In this document: piece by piece, positions 49,401-64,000 of the stretch | Layout: each line of letters opens with the position of its first letter | How positions within the stretch are numbered: position 1 is the stretch's first letter | Assembly (NCBI RefSeq): GCF_016859285.1 | Contig: NC_053411.1 | Coordinates: 18,170,722 to 18,234,721, forward strand | Length of the DNA stretch: 64,000 nucleotides | Source of the DNA: Xiphias gladius | Lineage: Eukaryota; Chordata; Actinopteri; Istiophoriformes; Xiphiidae | Direction: 5' to 3' | Position numbers and translations under genes: made by a program | Notes under the pieces: model-generated | What the model saw: only the letters and a program-made list of their open reading frames with translations | Databases searched by the model: none | Told to the model about the DNA's origin: nothing

Positions 49401-51500
49401 TTCAAAGAGATAGAGGAGGAGACGGGGAGTGAGGCTGTGGTTTCCATGGTAACCGACTGCACAGGGAGGGGAGAGGAGGAGATGCAACAAAAAGTGAAGC
49501 AACCGTGCGCCCTTTAATCCCAATATCCTAAATTTAGGCCCTGCGCGCTCGCGTTATCACAGAGCAGAAAACCTCGCGGCGATGTTACAAAGTGCCCCGG
49601 TTCACGGGAGTAGCCAAAAATCTGACCGGGACCACTCGGACCCCGAGGCATGTGTCCGAAAGTTCTTCAAGTTGAAAGGGAAAATTCGTTAGCGGCCCGA
49701 TCAATCCGGACTCGAAGATAAAGCGCTTTAAAAGGCGCACGTCGCATCGGAGAAACTCTGCAGTGCCCGTTTCACGCGTGGGAGTGCAGCCTGCGTGGTG
49801 GTGGGGGGGTGGGATTCAAACACGCTGCAGGAAATGAAACTAAAAATACCTAGAACGTTTTTTTTCACGTTTTAGAAAATGTCATTGCTACTATTGCGCG
49901 TCATTTAAAAAAAAAAAAAAAAAAAAAGGTCACACACTGGGTGTAGTGATAGTGATAGAAAATATGAAAGTAATGACAAAAAATAAACAATACGATTTAT
50001 AAAGCAAATAAATTTTCTTTCATAGCTTCACATTTTTTTAATCTATATATTTCTTAATATTTTGTTACTTTTTTCTCACATATTTTTATTACACGATTCG
50101 ATATCTCCAAAATATCCATGTAAAAAAATTCCAAAACGACAAGAAAAGAAAAGAAAATCTTGAAGATGTTTAGCAGATTTTTTTTTTTTTTAACCATCCT
50201 ATATCTGTGTGTGAAATATGAACCGAATATTCTTCTGAGGGATTATGGATATGAGATCCCTGTGATCTGTTTTTCACACGTCCTCCCCCAAAAATATTCT
50301 GACACGTAGACAAATGCACACTTCACGTGTGTGTCTCACACACACTAACACTAATGCACAAGCCTCAGCACACGCACGCACGTACGGGGCCGGATCAAAG
50401 AACTGATTCTTCTTCCTTCCCGTCATACGTTTGGCCTGTTTTTTTTTTTTTTTTATTCTCCACCGCGAAGACGAATAATCTTATATGATCATTTTGTCTT
50501 TCTTCAGAGTGCAGACAAATACATTTGCACGCACAGGCACACACACACACACACAACCGCTACACCCCCACGCTGTCATTCTGCAGTACAATGCTGCAAA
50601 GGATTGTGGGGCAACAGTGAGGCTTTCTTCGCAGGGTGTGTGTTTGTGTCTGTGGTGACTATCTGTGACTGTCACTCGCAGGGGCAGAGACAATTGAACC
50701 CTGTCTTTCTTTCTTTCGTTCTCTCTCAACCATTTCACAGACACAGAGAATAAATTCCTCAGTTCATCACAGTATATTTTGAAAATCCATAATATTATCA
50801 ATGTAACATAATATAGTATCTTACGTGGATGCACATACAGATGTTTTCAAGCAATTCTTTTGTGTTTGTGACTTTGCCGAGTGCGTGCGTGTCCAGACAC
50901 ATGTTCACATGTGCCTGTGTTCGTTCTCGTTCTCAAGACCAGTTTTAGGCGTTAAAAGTTCAGACTTGAAGCCAAAAATCCGGTTGAAAAACTGTCCACC
51001 TCCCAACGAACGCCGCCGGTGTTTATAACTTGAGTGGCGGTACCTTACAAACCGAAGCACGCCGGGGCGACTGGAAGCCTACTTGCCGTGCGTCATCCCG
51101 GCTCAGCGGGCCAGACTCCGTCGCGTCGTCATGGGAGTTTTAGAAAAGAGCTCGGCCGTGGCTGCAGGATGAGACAGAGGTGTAACTGTGGAGCTGGTTC
51201 CTGAAGAGCTTGTCAGTAAATCCAACGTGGCGTCGCGGCGACAAGAAAATACAGCTGACATACATATTACACACACACACACACGCTGGTAATCTGATCT
51301 CTCTCTTCGTATATTCCCATGGGAAAGTCCATGGTCACTCGTCTCTCTGTTGCTGTTTTTCTCTCTGTTTTAATCACTCGCTCTCCCTAAACCTCTCTCA
51401 CCCACTTTCTCGCATCTGTCTGTCTTTTGTAGCCGAGTCTCCGGTTTTATTTATTTATTTGTTTATTTTTCGTTCGGCGAAGTTTCCGACTTTAAGGTTG
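46470..51500. other. upstream trim2 region, no coding exon recognised
   Basis: Should hold the trim2 RING exon and 5' UTR exons on the minus strand, but neither a RING cysteine/histidine pattern nor a suitable acceptor/donor pair was recognised. The DNA is AT-rich with homopolymer runs (48320, 49905, 50175, 50440) and a small CpG-rich patch at 49500-49800. CA-rich stretches occur near 50540 and 51270. Confidence 0.4.
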
Positions 51501-51524
51501 TGTGGTTCCAACAATAACGATTAC

Positions 51525-51725
51525 TAATCGGGCAGACCCGGTCAGAGACCAGCTGGCGAACACGGCGGACCATTTAGCAGCTGTAAGAGCCAGACGTTTC
51601 TGGTGGAGACCAAAACCAGGGCTAAAAGAAGAGGGAGTACTGGACCTACATCCGTCAGCTGGACACAAACACCTGATCCAGACGAATCATCATGTTGCTC
51701 CGTATCTCCTGTATGTGTAGGCAAC
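51525..51725 (+). repeat. dispersed repeat, copy B
   Basis: Plus-strand match to the reverse complement of 2035-2300 (see copy A). Starts near GACCCGGTCAGAGACCAGCTG and ends near TCCTGTATGTGTAGGCAACT. Confidence 0.7.
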
Positions 51726-52024
51726 TGCTTGCTAACAGGTTTGCCGTATTAACTGGATCATCATGGTGATGATGTGCCGATGTTAAAAATAAAAATAAAA
51801 TTCCAGTTAAAATTCTGGCTTTTGCACAGTTAAGGCCTATTTAAAACTACTGTGTAGGAACTTATTGAGCCTACGAATCTTTTAAATAGTCTTCATTTGT
51901 TTTTCAAGTACTTCAAGTAATATTTGCTTTGGCTGGTATTGTGCTTATTGTCCACTGTTGGTTGCCACTTACGCCATTATTGCCGCTTAATCTTCAAGCA
52001 GCGTGGTGGAAACCAATCTGTGAC

Positions 52025-52300
52025 TTTTGTTCCTCTTTTGTGGTTATTTTACATCTAATTTGTGGTTGATTTGCACATGTGATCATTTTCCATTTCTCTG
52101 TGTTCATTTTTTTTATCTCTTTGTGGTCGTTTGTGGTCGTTTTGTATCTTTCCATGGACATTTGTATCTCTTTGTCTCTTTGCGGCTGTTTTTGCAACTC
52201 GCTGTTATTGTTTTGTGTCTCTTTGTAGTCATTTCGTGTCTCTTCACGGTCAATTTGCGTCTTTTTGTAGTAAATTTGTGTTTCTCTGTCGTGGTTCGAT
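52025..52300 (+). repeat. degenerate 26-bp-type minisatellite, copy 2
   Basis: Variants of TTTGTGTCTCTTTGTGGTCGTTT repeated about ten times. It is the reverse complement of the pattern at 23765-23925. The long open frames across it on both strands are a result of the repeat, not genes. Confidence 0.65.
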
Positions 52301-52509
52301 TGACTGTCCAACAAGAAATAGCACCTGTCACTTCAAGCAGAGGCCCTGGCCCCCCTCGGGTCTCTGGGCCTGTTCAGTTATTCGTCCATGTAGCTGTAAA
52401 ATATCAGAGTGGATCAGCCCAGTTTCTGTTCACAGACGTGACGTACCTCCTGTTACTGTTAGCTCTCAGGATGCTAAAGTGCAGTACATACAGGCCCGAT
52501 AGCACAGGC

Positions 52510-53040
52510 GCACACCCACACCCACACCCCCACACACACACACACGCACACTTGTATTTGCTCTAAAGCTGGGGTGGATCACTTTGTGCCTGCCTTCATC
52601 CATTCATCCTCCACCCTCGTTCATCCCGCAATCTGGCCATCCTCATTTCCTCCATCCTTCCTCCATCTCTCCACTCTTCCCTCCCTCCCACCATGCTACA
52701 GATGCTGCTGTCATCCCCAAACATTCCTCCATCCATCCATCCATCCATCCATCCATCCCTCTGTGCTCCCAGAAAAAAGAAAGCCAGCACTCACCATGTT
52801 TTCCTACGACGCAGGCGAAGAGTGTGAGTGTGTGTGTGTCTGTTTTCCAGCCTGAAGCCATTGCGTCATGATAGCGTCTTGTTTGCTCCCTCTCCTCTCC
52901 TGTGTGTGTGGTTGTGTGTGTGTGTGTGTGTGTGGGAGGGGGCGGGGGTATCATCGTCACGGCAACACCAGCAGCTTGCAGCAGCACCACCACCAGACTG
53001 AGGGGAGGGAAGGGGTGGGGGTTGGGGGGTGGGGGGGCAA
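52510..53040. repeat. cluster of simple repeats (CA, ATCC, TG, G-rich)
   Basis: CA-rich runs at 52515-52550, ATCC/CATC at 52729-52758, TG at 52911-52932 and a G-rich block at 52998-53037. Several 60-140-codon open frames here are low-complexity artefacts. Confidence 0.85.
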
Positions 53041-53099
53041 CCATCCGGCCCCTGCTGCAGCATCCACCAATCACGAGCAGGAGCGTTTAGAAAAGGAGA

Positions 53100-54180
53100 G
53101 AGGTGATTGGTTCTTCGGTCTGTCAGTTATCTGATGGTGTGGGGGTATAATGCTCTGTCTCTCTCTCTATTCATCACAGTGTCTCTCTCCCCTCTGGTCT
53201 CACTCGTACCAACTCAGTCTGTATTGAGTTCATGTTGCATCAAAACAATTCTCCGTTAAGTATATTTATGATTATTCAATACAAAAGAGTCAGGTGTTTG
53301 ATACGCCTTTGATTTTAGAAAACGCAATAACACATTTTGTCCTTTAGTTTCCAGTTTTCCTCCTCTCTTTTCCAGTTTTCTTGCCAAAGCATGTGTTTCT
53401 TTTCATTAATTTATTATCACCATTATTTCTCAATCATTCGGTTAATATCAGTATCTTTAATATTAATTTGATGTGTTTTTCATGGAAGATGCTATGTAAA
53501 AAAAATTACAATTATTATTGATGCTAATATTTATAACTTTTCTATTATACATGGTATACAATTTATATTATATAAAATAAATATTATATTTAAATATGTA
53601 TTATATACATTAATAATGTCATTTATCATTAATATTAGTTTTAATTGACCCTAAAGTTCACTGTAGTTTTTGTGTTCCATTTTTTTCATAGTCATGACGT
53701 GTTTATGTCAATGTTTATTTGTTATTATTCACCAATATTGTTTATTATAATTAATAATAAGTATATTTGAAACGGTTATTACTAGTGGTAGATTAAAAAC
53801 TATTGTCGTTGTTTAAGGCTATATGACGATAAAAATTATTGTGGAATATCATATTATTATACAAATCCGAAGTCTCAGACCATTTTCCCATTCACATGAA
53901 TGTGAGGATAATGTCATTACAAAATAGTCATGAATATTAGTAAAATATAGTTCTGTTTTATATTCTTTTTTGTTTTACTATAAAATGTATTTGATTGGAA
54001 TAATGTAGAGGTAATATAAGGTTTAATAATTGCAGAGACACAAGAAGAGAAAAAAAAGGCAGCACCTGTCTTATCACCTGTACTTATAACTAGCATGTAA
54101 AAGTTCCTTAGTCATGTTTGAAAGAGTGCGGGTGTAATACACGGGTTTAATGCTGAATACGTAGTGTACGGTGCGGTAAC
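53100..54180. other. AT-rich intergenic DNA
   Basis: Very AT-rich, especially 53400-53990, with no gene, RNA or recognisable element. It separates the simple-repeat cluster from the snoRNA host gene promoter. Confidence 0.5.
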
Positions 54181-54204
54181 GGAAATCACGGCTCAGCCTC
54201 CGGT

Positions 54205-54218
54205 CCAGCAGGTGGCGG
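54205..54218 (+). promoter_or_regulatory. CTCF-like motif near the snoRNA host promoter
   Basis: CCAGCAGGTGGCGG fits the CTCF core consensus (CCASYAGRKGGCRS). It lies about 130 bp before the first predicted splice donor of the snoRNA host gene. I also remember a similar 'CAGCAGGTGGCGGTAA' phrase near many fish promoters, so it may be part of a promoter-associated repeat rather than a true CTCF site. Confidence 0.4.
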
Positions 54219-55530
54219 TAAGGCGCCAGACATCAGTTTACCGTCCGCCGCGATGGAATAAAACGAAGCGGAAACGCGAGCCGGAGTCATTTGGAGCGGG
54301 AGGAGACGGAGCTTCGGTGGCGGCGAAATCGACTCCGACCTCATCGGTAAATATGGTTTTAAGCTTCGTTTTAGGCCTCAAATGGCAACGTGTACGTGCT
54401 AATCGCAGTGTGTGGAAGCATTGGTTGGCGGTATTTAGCGTAGATGAGGAGTTAGCTTCACGGATGGTCGAGGATCGTTTCAGCGCCAGTGCCGAAGTCT
54501 CCCCACACGTTTTACTTCACTGAAATATTTGTACCGTTGTCGAGTTTATTTCATGTTTTATTTTAAAAACACGTTATTCGGGGATAAACGAATGCTTTAC
54601 AGTCACTGCTACAAATGAGTGTATAGCAAGTGCCCCGTGTTGAAACGACGAGGTTTGACTCGAACAGCTAGTTTCTGTAGCTTGTGTTTTAAGCAGTGAC
54701 GCCGTAGCACAGAGCCGAGCCTGTGTTTTATTAAACAATAAAACGCCTTATTCAAAAGACTGAATGAACGAGAGGCGAGGGGAAAATCTATCAGTGTCTC
54801 GGGTTCGGCAGCTTCCAGCAGCTGAACACGTGGTGTACAGCTCAGTTCAGTTACTAGCATTTTAGCATCACGAATATCGGACTTACATCCAATATAATCC
54901 GTTATTCAGGGCCTGAGAATAGATCAAAAATCCTTGTATCCCTTGATTTGTGTGAGATGTCAGTCTGTTAATCATTCATTCAGCCTTTTGTCCACTTTTA
55001 ACTGATCTAATTAACCTGCTGGTTTAACTGGATTTTTTTTTTTCATTAATTGTTAAATTATTAAAAATATGAAACCACCGAAAAGTCTCTTTTAGGACAC
55101 CAAAGAGATCTTAAAATTGTTTTGTCAAAACTCGGAGTCATTGAAGATATTGATTATATTGAAGCTGTAACCTGACACTGCAAAGTAAAAAAAAAAAAAT
55201 TTCTTTGCTTGATAAACCGGTAATGGACTATTAGTAGTTGTAGTTTAAATATTTAGTTTTAGATTTAAATGTGTCACACCGGGCTTAAATTCAGCTAACT
55301 GTCTAGCGTCTCACCTGTCCACGTGCCAAATGTGACTAGAAATTAAACTCTTCTGTGAATTTAAAGCCTGTTTCGTTTTATTTTCAGAGTTTAAACGTTG
55401 CTGGTTGTTCAGCGCCTGACCGCCTGCCAAGGGAGCCCAGCACCAACCGCTGAGGCCTTCACCTGCAGCATGAGCAAGGTTAGGAAAACTTCTGCCGGGG
55501 CTGGACACGCTACAGCAAATTATTTTCATA

Positions 55531-55621
55531 CGCTGTGATGACGCCTTTTCCTGCCATTCGTAGTTTCCACCAGAGGTCTGAAGACCAAAGATGGCCCAAA
55601 CCTTCCTTGGATGTCTGAGCG
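55531..55621 (+). ncRNA. snord14: U14 box C/D snoRNA, copy 1
   Basis: C box GTGATGA (55535-55541) and D box CTGA (55615-55618), closed by a 5-bp stem ACGCT/AGCGT. The stretch before the D box, CCTTCCTTGGATGT, is complementary to 18S rRNA ACATCCAAGGAAGG. The fifth base upstream of the D box would direct 2'-O-methylation of the C known as human 18S Cm462. TTCGTAGTTTCCACCAG is the conserved second U14 element that pairs with the 5' part of 18S rRNA and serves processing. It lies 443 nt from the next predicted acceptor, unlike the other copies. Confidence 0.92.
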
Positions 55622-56403
55622 TTTTTTTTTTGGCAACAAAGGAGCATGTGTCACCCACTCAAAATGCATGATTAGTAGCTTTTTAAAGAGCTAAAGTCTT
55701 GACGTCATGTCCGGGCTAATATCTGTTCCACCAGCTTCTATAGATCATTTCTTTCGTTGCTCTTAAGAAGAAAGATTTGCTTTTCATATTCTAAGACAAA
55801 TTGGCTCCACTTACTTTCCATAAGAAATTTAAAACCTTGTGATTTTAGCAAAGTTAAACAGTTGCTTAGTGAACACTGAAAAAACTGCAGCTCCCAGGAA
55901 AGTTCAAGAGTGTGGTGGTGCTAGTAATTGTTAAGGAAACACGACTTTCAGTTTAAAAGCTGGAATAAATGACGGGTAGCTCCATGACCTTTGTTGTGCT
56001 CCGAATTTATGCTCAGTCATATGAGAAGTTTGCTCTCTCACTGATTCTATGACTTACCCGACAGGTTTTCATTGGTCACCGGAGCGTGGCCTTCAGGGAC
56101 ACCATAGAGAGGCCGCTCAAAACTGTGTCGAGATGGATGACTTGACTAATTCCTCAAGGGAAAAAGGCAGGAATGCGTCGGCTCGACTGAACCTGGGGAC
56201 AGGTGAGCAGATTGGTTTCTGTTTACTGAGTTGTTCCTGTTTGCGCCAAGTACTGAAACGGTTAATTTTGTTGTTTTAATATATTTGATTAATCAACAAC
56301 TCGTTTCAGGTCTAATTCCAAAGTTTTGGATCACATGTTCAATGTATACCAGCTTTGGTAGACTTCACACCTCAATGAAGGGTGGAGTATTCCCACCTCT
56401 TTT

Positions 56404-56494
56404 CGCTGTGATGACGCCTTTTCCTGCCATTCGTAGTTTCCACCAGAGGTCGACAGACCAAAGATGGCCCAAACCTTCCTTGGATGTCTGAGCG
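56404..56494 (+). ncRNA. snord14: U14 box C/D snoRNA, copy 2
   Basis: Same boxes and both 18S-pairing elements as copy 1; the closing stem TTCGCT/AGCGAA is one pair longer. It ends 72 nt before the exon starting at 56567. The variable middle reads GGTCGACAGACC. Confidence 0.92.
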
Positions 56495-56718
56495 AACAAT
56501 GAAAGTCCGGCTTGTCCTGTAACATCTTTGCTCCCAGAACTAACTTTATCTCCGTCTCACTTTCAGGGTGAATGTGTCGGCGGCGGCGGCGCTGTCGTGT
56601 CCATCTAAGATGAACAGAACCGTCAACAGCGGTGGCGGTCAAAGCTTGTGAAGCTGGTATGTTTGTTTTTTAGAGCTACAGTTTACCCTTTAAGATGTCT
56701 GTCCCTTGAAGTCCGGGT

Positions 56719-56809
56719 CGCTGTGATGATGCCTTTTCCTGCCATTCGTAGTTTCCACCAGAGGTCTAAAGACCAAAGACGGTCCAAACCTTCCTTGGAT
56801 GTCTGAGCG
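56719..56809 (+). ncRNA. snord14: U14 box C/D snoRNA, copy 3
   Basis: Boxes and guide are unchanged. The middle reads GGTCTAAAGACC with GACGGTCC, as in copy 5. It ends 76 nt before the exon starting at 56886. Confidence 0.92.
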
Positions 56810-57039
56810 AATTAAAAGAAGTGAATATAATCTGTTGTTGTGCGTCTATGGCTTCACACCTAAGTTGTCATTTCATCGCTTTCAGGGTGAAAACCTCCGC
56901 CGGGAGTGCCGTCATAATTTATGCCCAGTTGGGAAAAGTTTCATCGGGGTCTGGCTATTGCCAGGTATGTGTTTAAGTCTATTTGAGTTTGTTTGTATGT
57001 CCAGTCCAGCTGTGATGTACAAACGGACTGCACGCAGTT

Positions 57040-57130
57040 CGCTGTGATGATGCCTTTTCCTGCCATTCGTAGTTTCCACCAGAGGTCGAAAGACCAAAGA
57101 TGGCCCAAACCTTCCTTGGATGTCTGAGCG
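57040..57130 (+). ncRNA. snord14: U14 box C/D snoRNA, copy 4
   Basis: Boxes and guide are unchanged. The middle reads GGTCGAAAGACC with GATGGCCC, as in copy 6. It ends 76 nt before the exon starting at 57207. Confidence 0.92.
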
Positions 57131-57875
57131 ACTGAAGGGAATAAAGATTGTTCCGTCTGTGTTGACTTCATAGCTTAAAAAAAGAATTCTCAAATTTCAC
57201 TTTCAGGTTGGCTGTGAAACCTGGAGGCCTGGTTCTGGCGAGGCTGTTCTTGTCATGACCAGTTCCACAGAAGCCATGATTCCTTTTTGGAGACATCACA
57301 TTAGGTGTGTATGTGTAAAATGACACCACGGGGCGTCCTGGTGGTGGTGGTAGCAGCCATATTTTTCCGAGAGAAACCTGCTCAAGAAGGCAGCACGAGG
57401 TGCTGCGACGACGAATTATACTGACAATATAAACATAGAGCGAAGATAATTAAATATCCAGTTACGACTCGTGTTTTTGGCTTCTCCATAAAGCATCCAG
57501 TATCCAAATGATATGACCCTAATAGGTTCATCATGCACCCTATATTGATCATGGGTCGTATCAGGTTTTGATCAATATTTTCAAGGATAAAATGGACAAA
57601 ACGATTGAACATTTCAGCACCATTGGGAATAGGCAGTTTTAGCCAGGGTGTTCTTTAAACTGGTCTCATATCCAGTTTTAGAAAAAACTTAGGTTATAAA
57701 AATGGTCTGACAAGAATCTGAATTCAGTATCTGTAAATGCCCTTTAACTAGAGCACAACTGTTGTTTGACTGTGAAGTTACGTTAAGTTCAATTTGTGCT
57801 TTATTAAAAACCCTCTACTCTTTTGAATCAGTGAAATGAACTCAACAGTGACCCGTTCACCTGCTTGCCACAATT

Positions 57876-57966
57876 CGCCGTGATGACATATTTTCCTGCC
57901 ATTCGTAGTTTCCACCAGAGGTCTAAAGACCAAAGACGGTCCAAACCTTCCTTGGATGTCTGAGCG
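57876..57966 (+). ncRNA. snord14: U14 box C/D snoRNA, copy 5
   Basis: The middle and 3' half are identical to copy 3. The 5' end differs (CGCCGTGATGACATATTTT), but the C box GTGATGA is kept. It ends 76 nt before the exon starting at 58043. Confidence 0.9.
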
Positions 57967-58199
57967 AATTAAAAGAAGTGAATATAATCTGTTGTTGTGC
58001 GTCTATGGCTTCACACCTAAGTTGTCATTTCATCGCTTTCAGGGTGAAAACCTCCGCCGGGAGTGCCGTCATAATTTATGCCCAGTTGGGAAAAGCTTCA
58101 TCGGGGTCTGGCTATTGCCAGGTATGTGTTTTAAAAGTCTATTTGAATTTGTTTGTATGTCCAGTCCAGCTGTGATGTACAAACGGACTGCCCGCAGTT

Positions 58200-58290
58200 C
58201 GCTGTGATGATGCCTTTTCCTGCCATTCGTAGTTTCCACCAGAGGTCGAAAGACCAAAGATGGCCCAAACCTTCCTTGGATGTCTGAGCG
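58200..58290 (+). ncRNA. snord14: U14 box C/D snoRNA, copy 6
   Basis: Identical to copy 4 over the snoRNA as far as I can read. It ends 71 nt before the last exon at 58362. Confidence 0.92.
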
Positions 58291-58772
58291 AATTAGAATC
58301 CAGTTGTGTCCGTTTGCTCAAAACGTTTGGTCTGTTTGCTGATGTTTATTTCTTCCAACAGGTCCACGAGAAACTGGGAGCCGCCCTGCATCGATTCCTC
58401 AACTCGGGAGGCTTTTTCCAGACTGCTGATTGTTAGTTCTACTGTTGCTCTATGCAATTTTTTGTTTATCAAGAAATAAAGCTCCAGCTGTAGCTAACTA
58501 AAGTTCCTTCTGTCTGCAGTAGACAGCGCACTGCAATAATTGTTTCCTTGAGATAATGGATTGTTAAGGATTCTCCCAACATTGAATACAAATGGAATGA
58601 ACTCTTGACTTTGTTTCAATAAACCCTCAAGTGTGTGAAATATTTCTCATCTCGTCAGTGGTTGTAAGTAAAGGGGCCCATCTGCCTAATGTAATCCGTA
58701 GGGATGCACTAATTTTAACGTGCTTAAACGTCCAGTCTTCATTGCGTCACCCTTACCTCACACTGGGACAAG

Positions 58773-58802
58773 CTGTGTGTGTGTGTGTGGGGGGGGGGGG
58801 GG
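58773..58802 (+). repeat. (TG)n followed by a G run
   Basis: A short TG dinucleotide run followed by about 14 G bases, between the snoRNA host gene and rnf175. The long poly-G could form a quadruplex; no role is known. Confidence 0.8.
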
Positions 58803-59218
58803 CATGGCATTAAAGCACATTTAAATAGTTAAATCTACAGTATTGAAATGAGAATCCACTATAAATTTGTTTTACATCTTGGTATTTGTCACAATTTTTG
58901 GGTGGTTGTACCAGCCACACACCAATATAATTCACTTGTATGGTGTCACAAAATATTGTGACGCCATACATTATATTAAATGTTGAAAAAATGGTTTTTT
59001 TTTTTTTTTTTAACTGGGGTTTTGTGAATTTAAAAACAAATATATAGATAAATGGTAGGAAGGCTGGATGGATGGTGGAAATTCTGACCCTCTTGGGCCT
59101 CCGTATACGCCGCGTCTCGGAGCAGCTGTCCATGAAGGGGCTGCTGTCAAAGCAGCGCTAACCTAGCTAGCTGCCGTTTGTCGGGTAGCCGGCACCGGGA
59201 GAGGATAAAAGGCAAACC

Positions 59219-63905
<4,687 letters not shown>

Positions 63906-64000
63906 TAAACATCTGTCCTCTGGTTAAACACAGTCCACCAGAATCAGAACGCTAAAACACCAGCAGCTGCTTAAAAAAAATCTAGACTTCACCCAAAGGT

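Larger units (their letters stand above)
54230..58495 (+). ncRNA. multi-intron host gene for six U14 snoRNAs
   Basis: A spliced, apparently non-coding transcript whose introns release snoRNAs. Predicted exons: first exon ending at 54346 (donor GTAAAT; start uncertain), 55388-55478, 56065-56202, 56567-56656, 56886-56964, 57207-57304, 58043-58121, 58362-about 58495. Each internal exon has a pyrimidine-AG acceptor and a GT donor. AATAAA (58475-58480) lies near the end. Six consecutive introns each hold exactly one SNORD14 copy. The exons show no known domain. The ATG at the end of the second exon (ATGAGCAAG) opens a frame of about 29 codons that stops in the third exon. The human U14 hosts known to me are RPS13 and HSPA8; these exons encode neither. 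Exons 56886-56964 and 58043-58121 are duplicates. Confidence 0.75.

Noticed and set aside
50481-50834. 117-codon minus-strand frame
   Set aside because: Crosses a CA-rich run and AT-rich DNA with no splice sites or recognisable domain.
52027-53134. Several long overlapping frames on both strands
   Set aside because: All cross simple repeats (TTTGT-type array, ATCC, TG, G-rich) and have low-complexity translations.
57305-57875. A further snoRNA in the longest host intron
   Set aside because: Apart from copy 5 at its end, I found no second pair of C and D boxes with a closing stem.
56799-58257. Small frames such as those starting near 56799 and 57956, and their complements
   Set aside because: They begin in the snoRNA D-box region and run into host exons; they are repeated only because the snoRNA unit is duplicated.

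Overview
This window is vertebrate nuclear DNA, almost certainly from a teleost (probably percomorph) fish. The genes are split by GT-AG introns, the intergenic DNA carries fish-type dispersed repeats (Tc1/mariner, L2-like and hAT remnants, short non-autonomous elements), and the products are animal ones: Ig-superfamily receptors, an L-amino-acid oxidase, TRIM2 and RNF175. All coding regions below were joined by hand from splice sites and reading phase. For the complete ones, the exon lengths sum to a whole number of codons.

Left half (1-35 kb): an immune cluster. On the minus strand lie a partial Fc-receptor-like gene (553-1804), a butyrophilin-like gene (V-set, C-type Ig, membrane segment, coiled coil; 3530-9432), decayed Fc-receptor-like exons (22.7-24.1 kb) and a complete two-Ig Fc-receptor-like gene (26395-30371). 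On the plus strand lie a secreted L-amino-acid oxidase (14287-18894), a 394-bp copy of part of its last exon (12476-12869) and a single-V-set membrane receptor (31584-34335). The 7-12 kb stretch is rich in CpG and holds several strong inverted repeats.

Right half (37-64 kb): trim2 on the minus strand (38740-46466; 671 codons visible, RING exon not found), a repeat-rich gap, a non-coding host gene on the plus strand (about 54.2-58.5 kb), and rnf175 on the plus strand (59219-63793, continuing past the right edge). TRIM2 and RNF175 are also near neighbours on human chromosome 4q, which supports both names.

The most striking object is the host gene at 54-58.5 kb. Six consecutive introns each carry one 91-nt copy of the box C/D snoRNA U14 (SNORD14). 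Five of the six copies end 71-76 nt upstream of the next 3' splice site. A roughly 410-bp block of the array has been duplicated with both breakpoints inside snoRNA copies. The human U14 genes that I know of sit in introns of protein-coding genes (RPS13, HSPA8), so this dedicated multi-copy host is worth following up.

Other points of note: the oxidase fragment differs from its parent at 12 sites, and 11 of them carry G/C where the parent carries A/T. trim2 has a 93-nt intron that is open in frame. A 421-bp element has matching terminal inverted repeats and a TAA target duplication.
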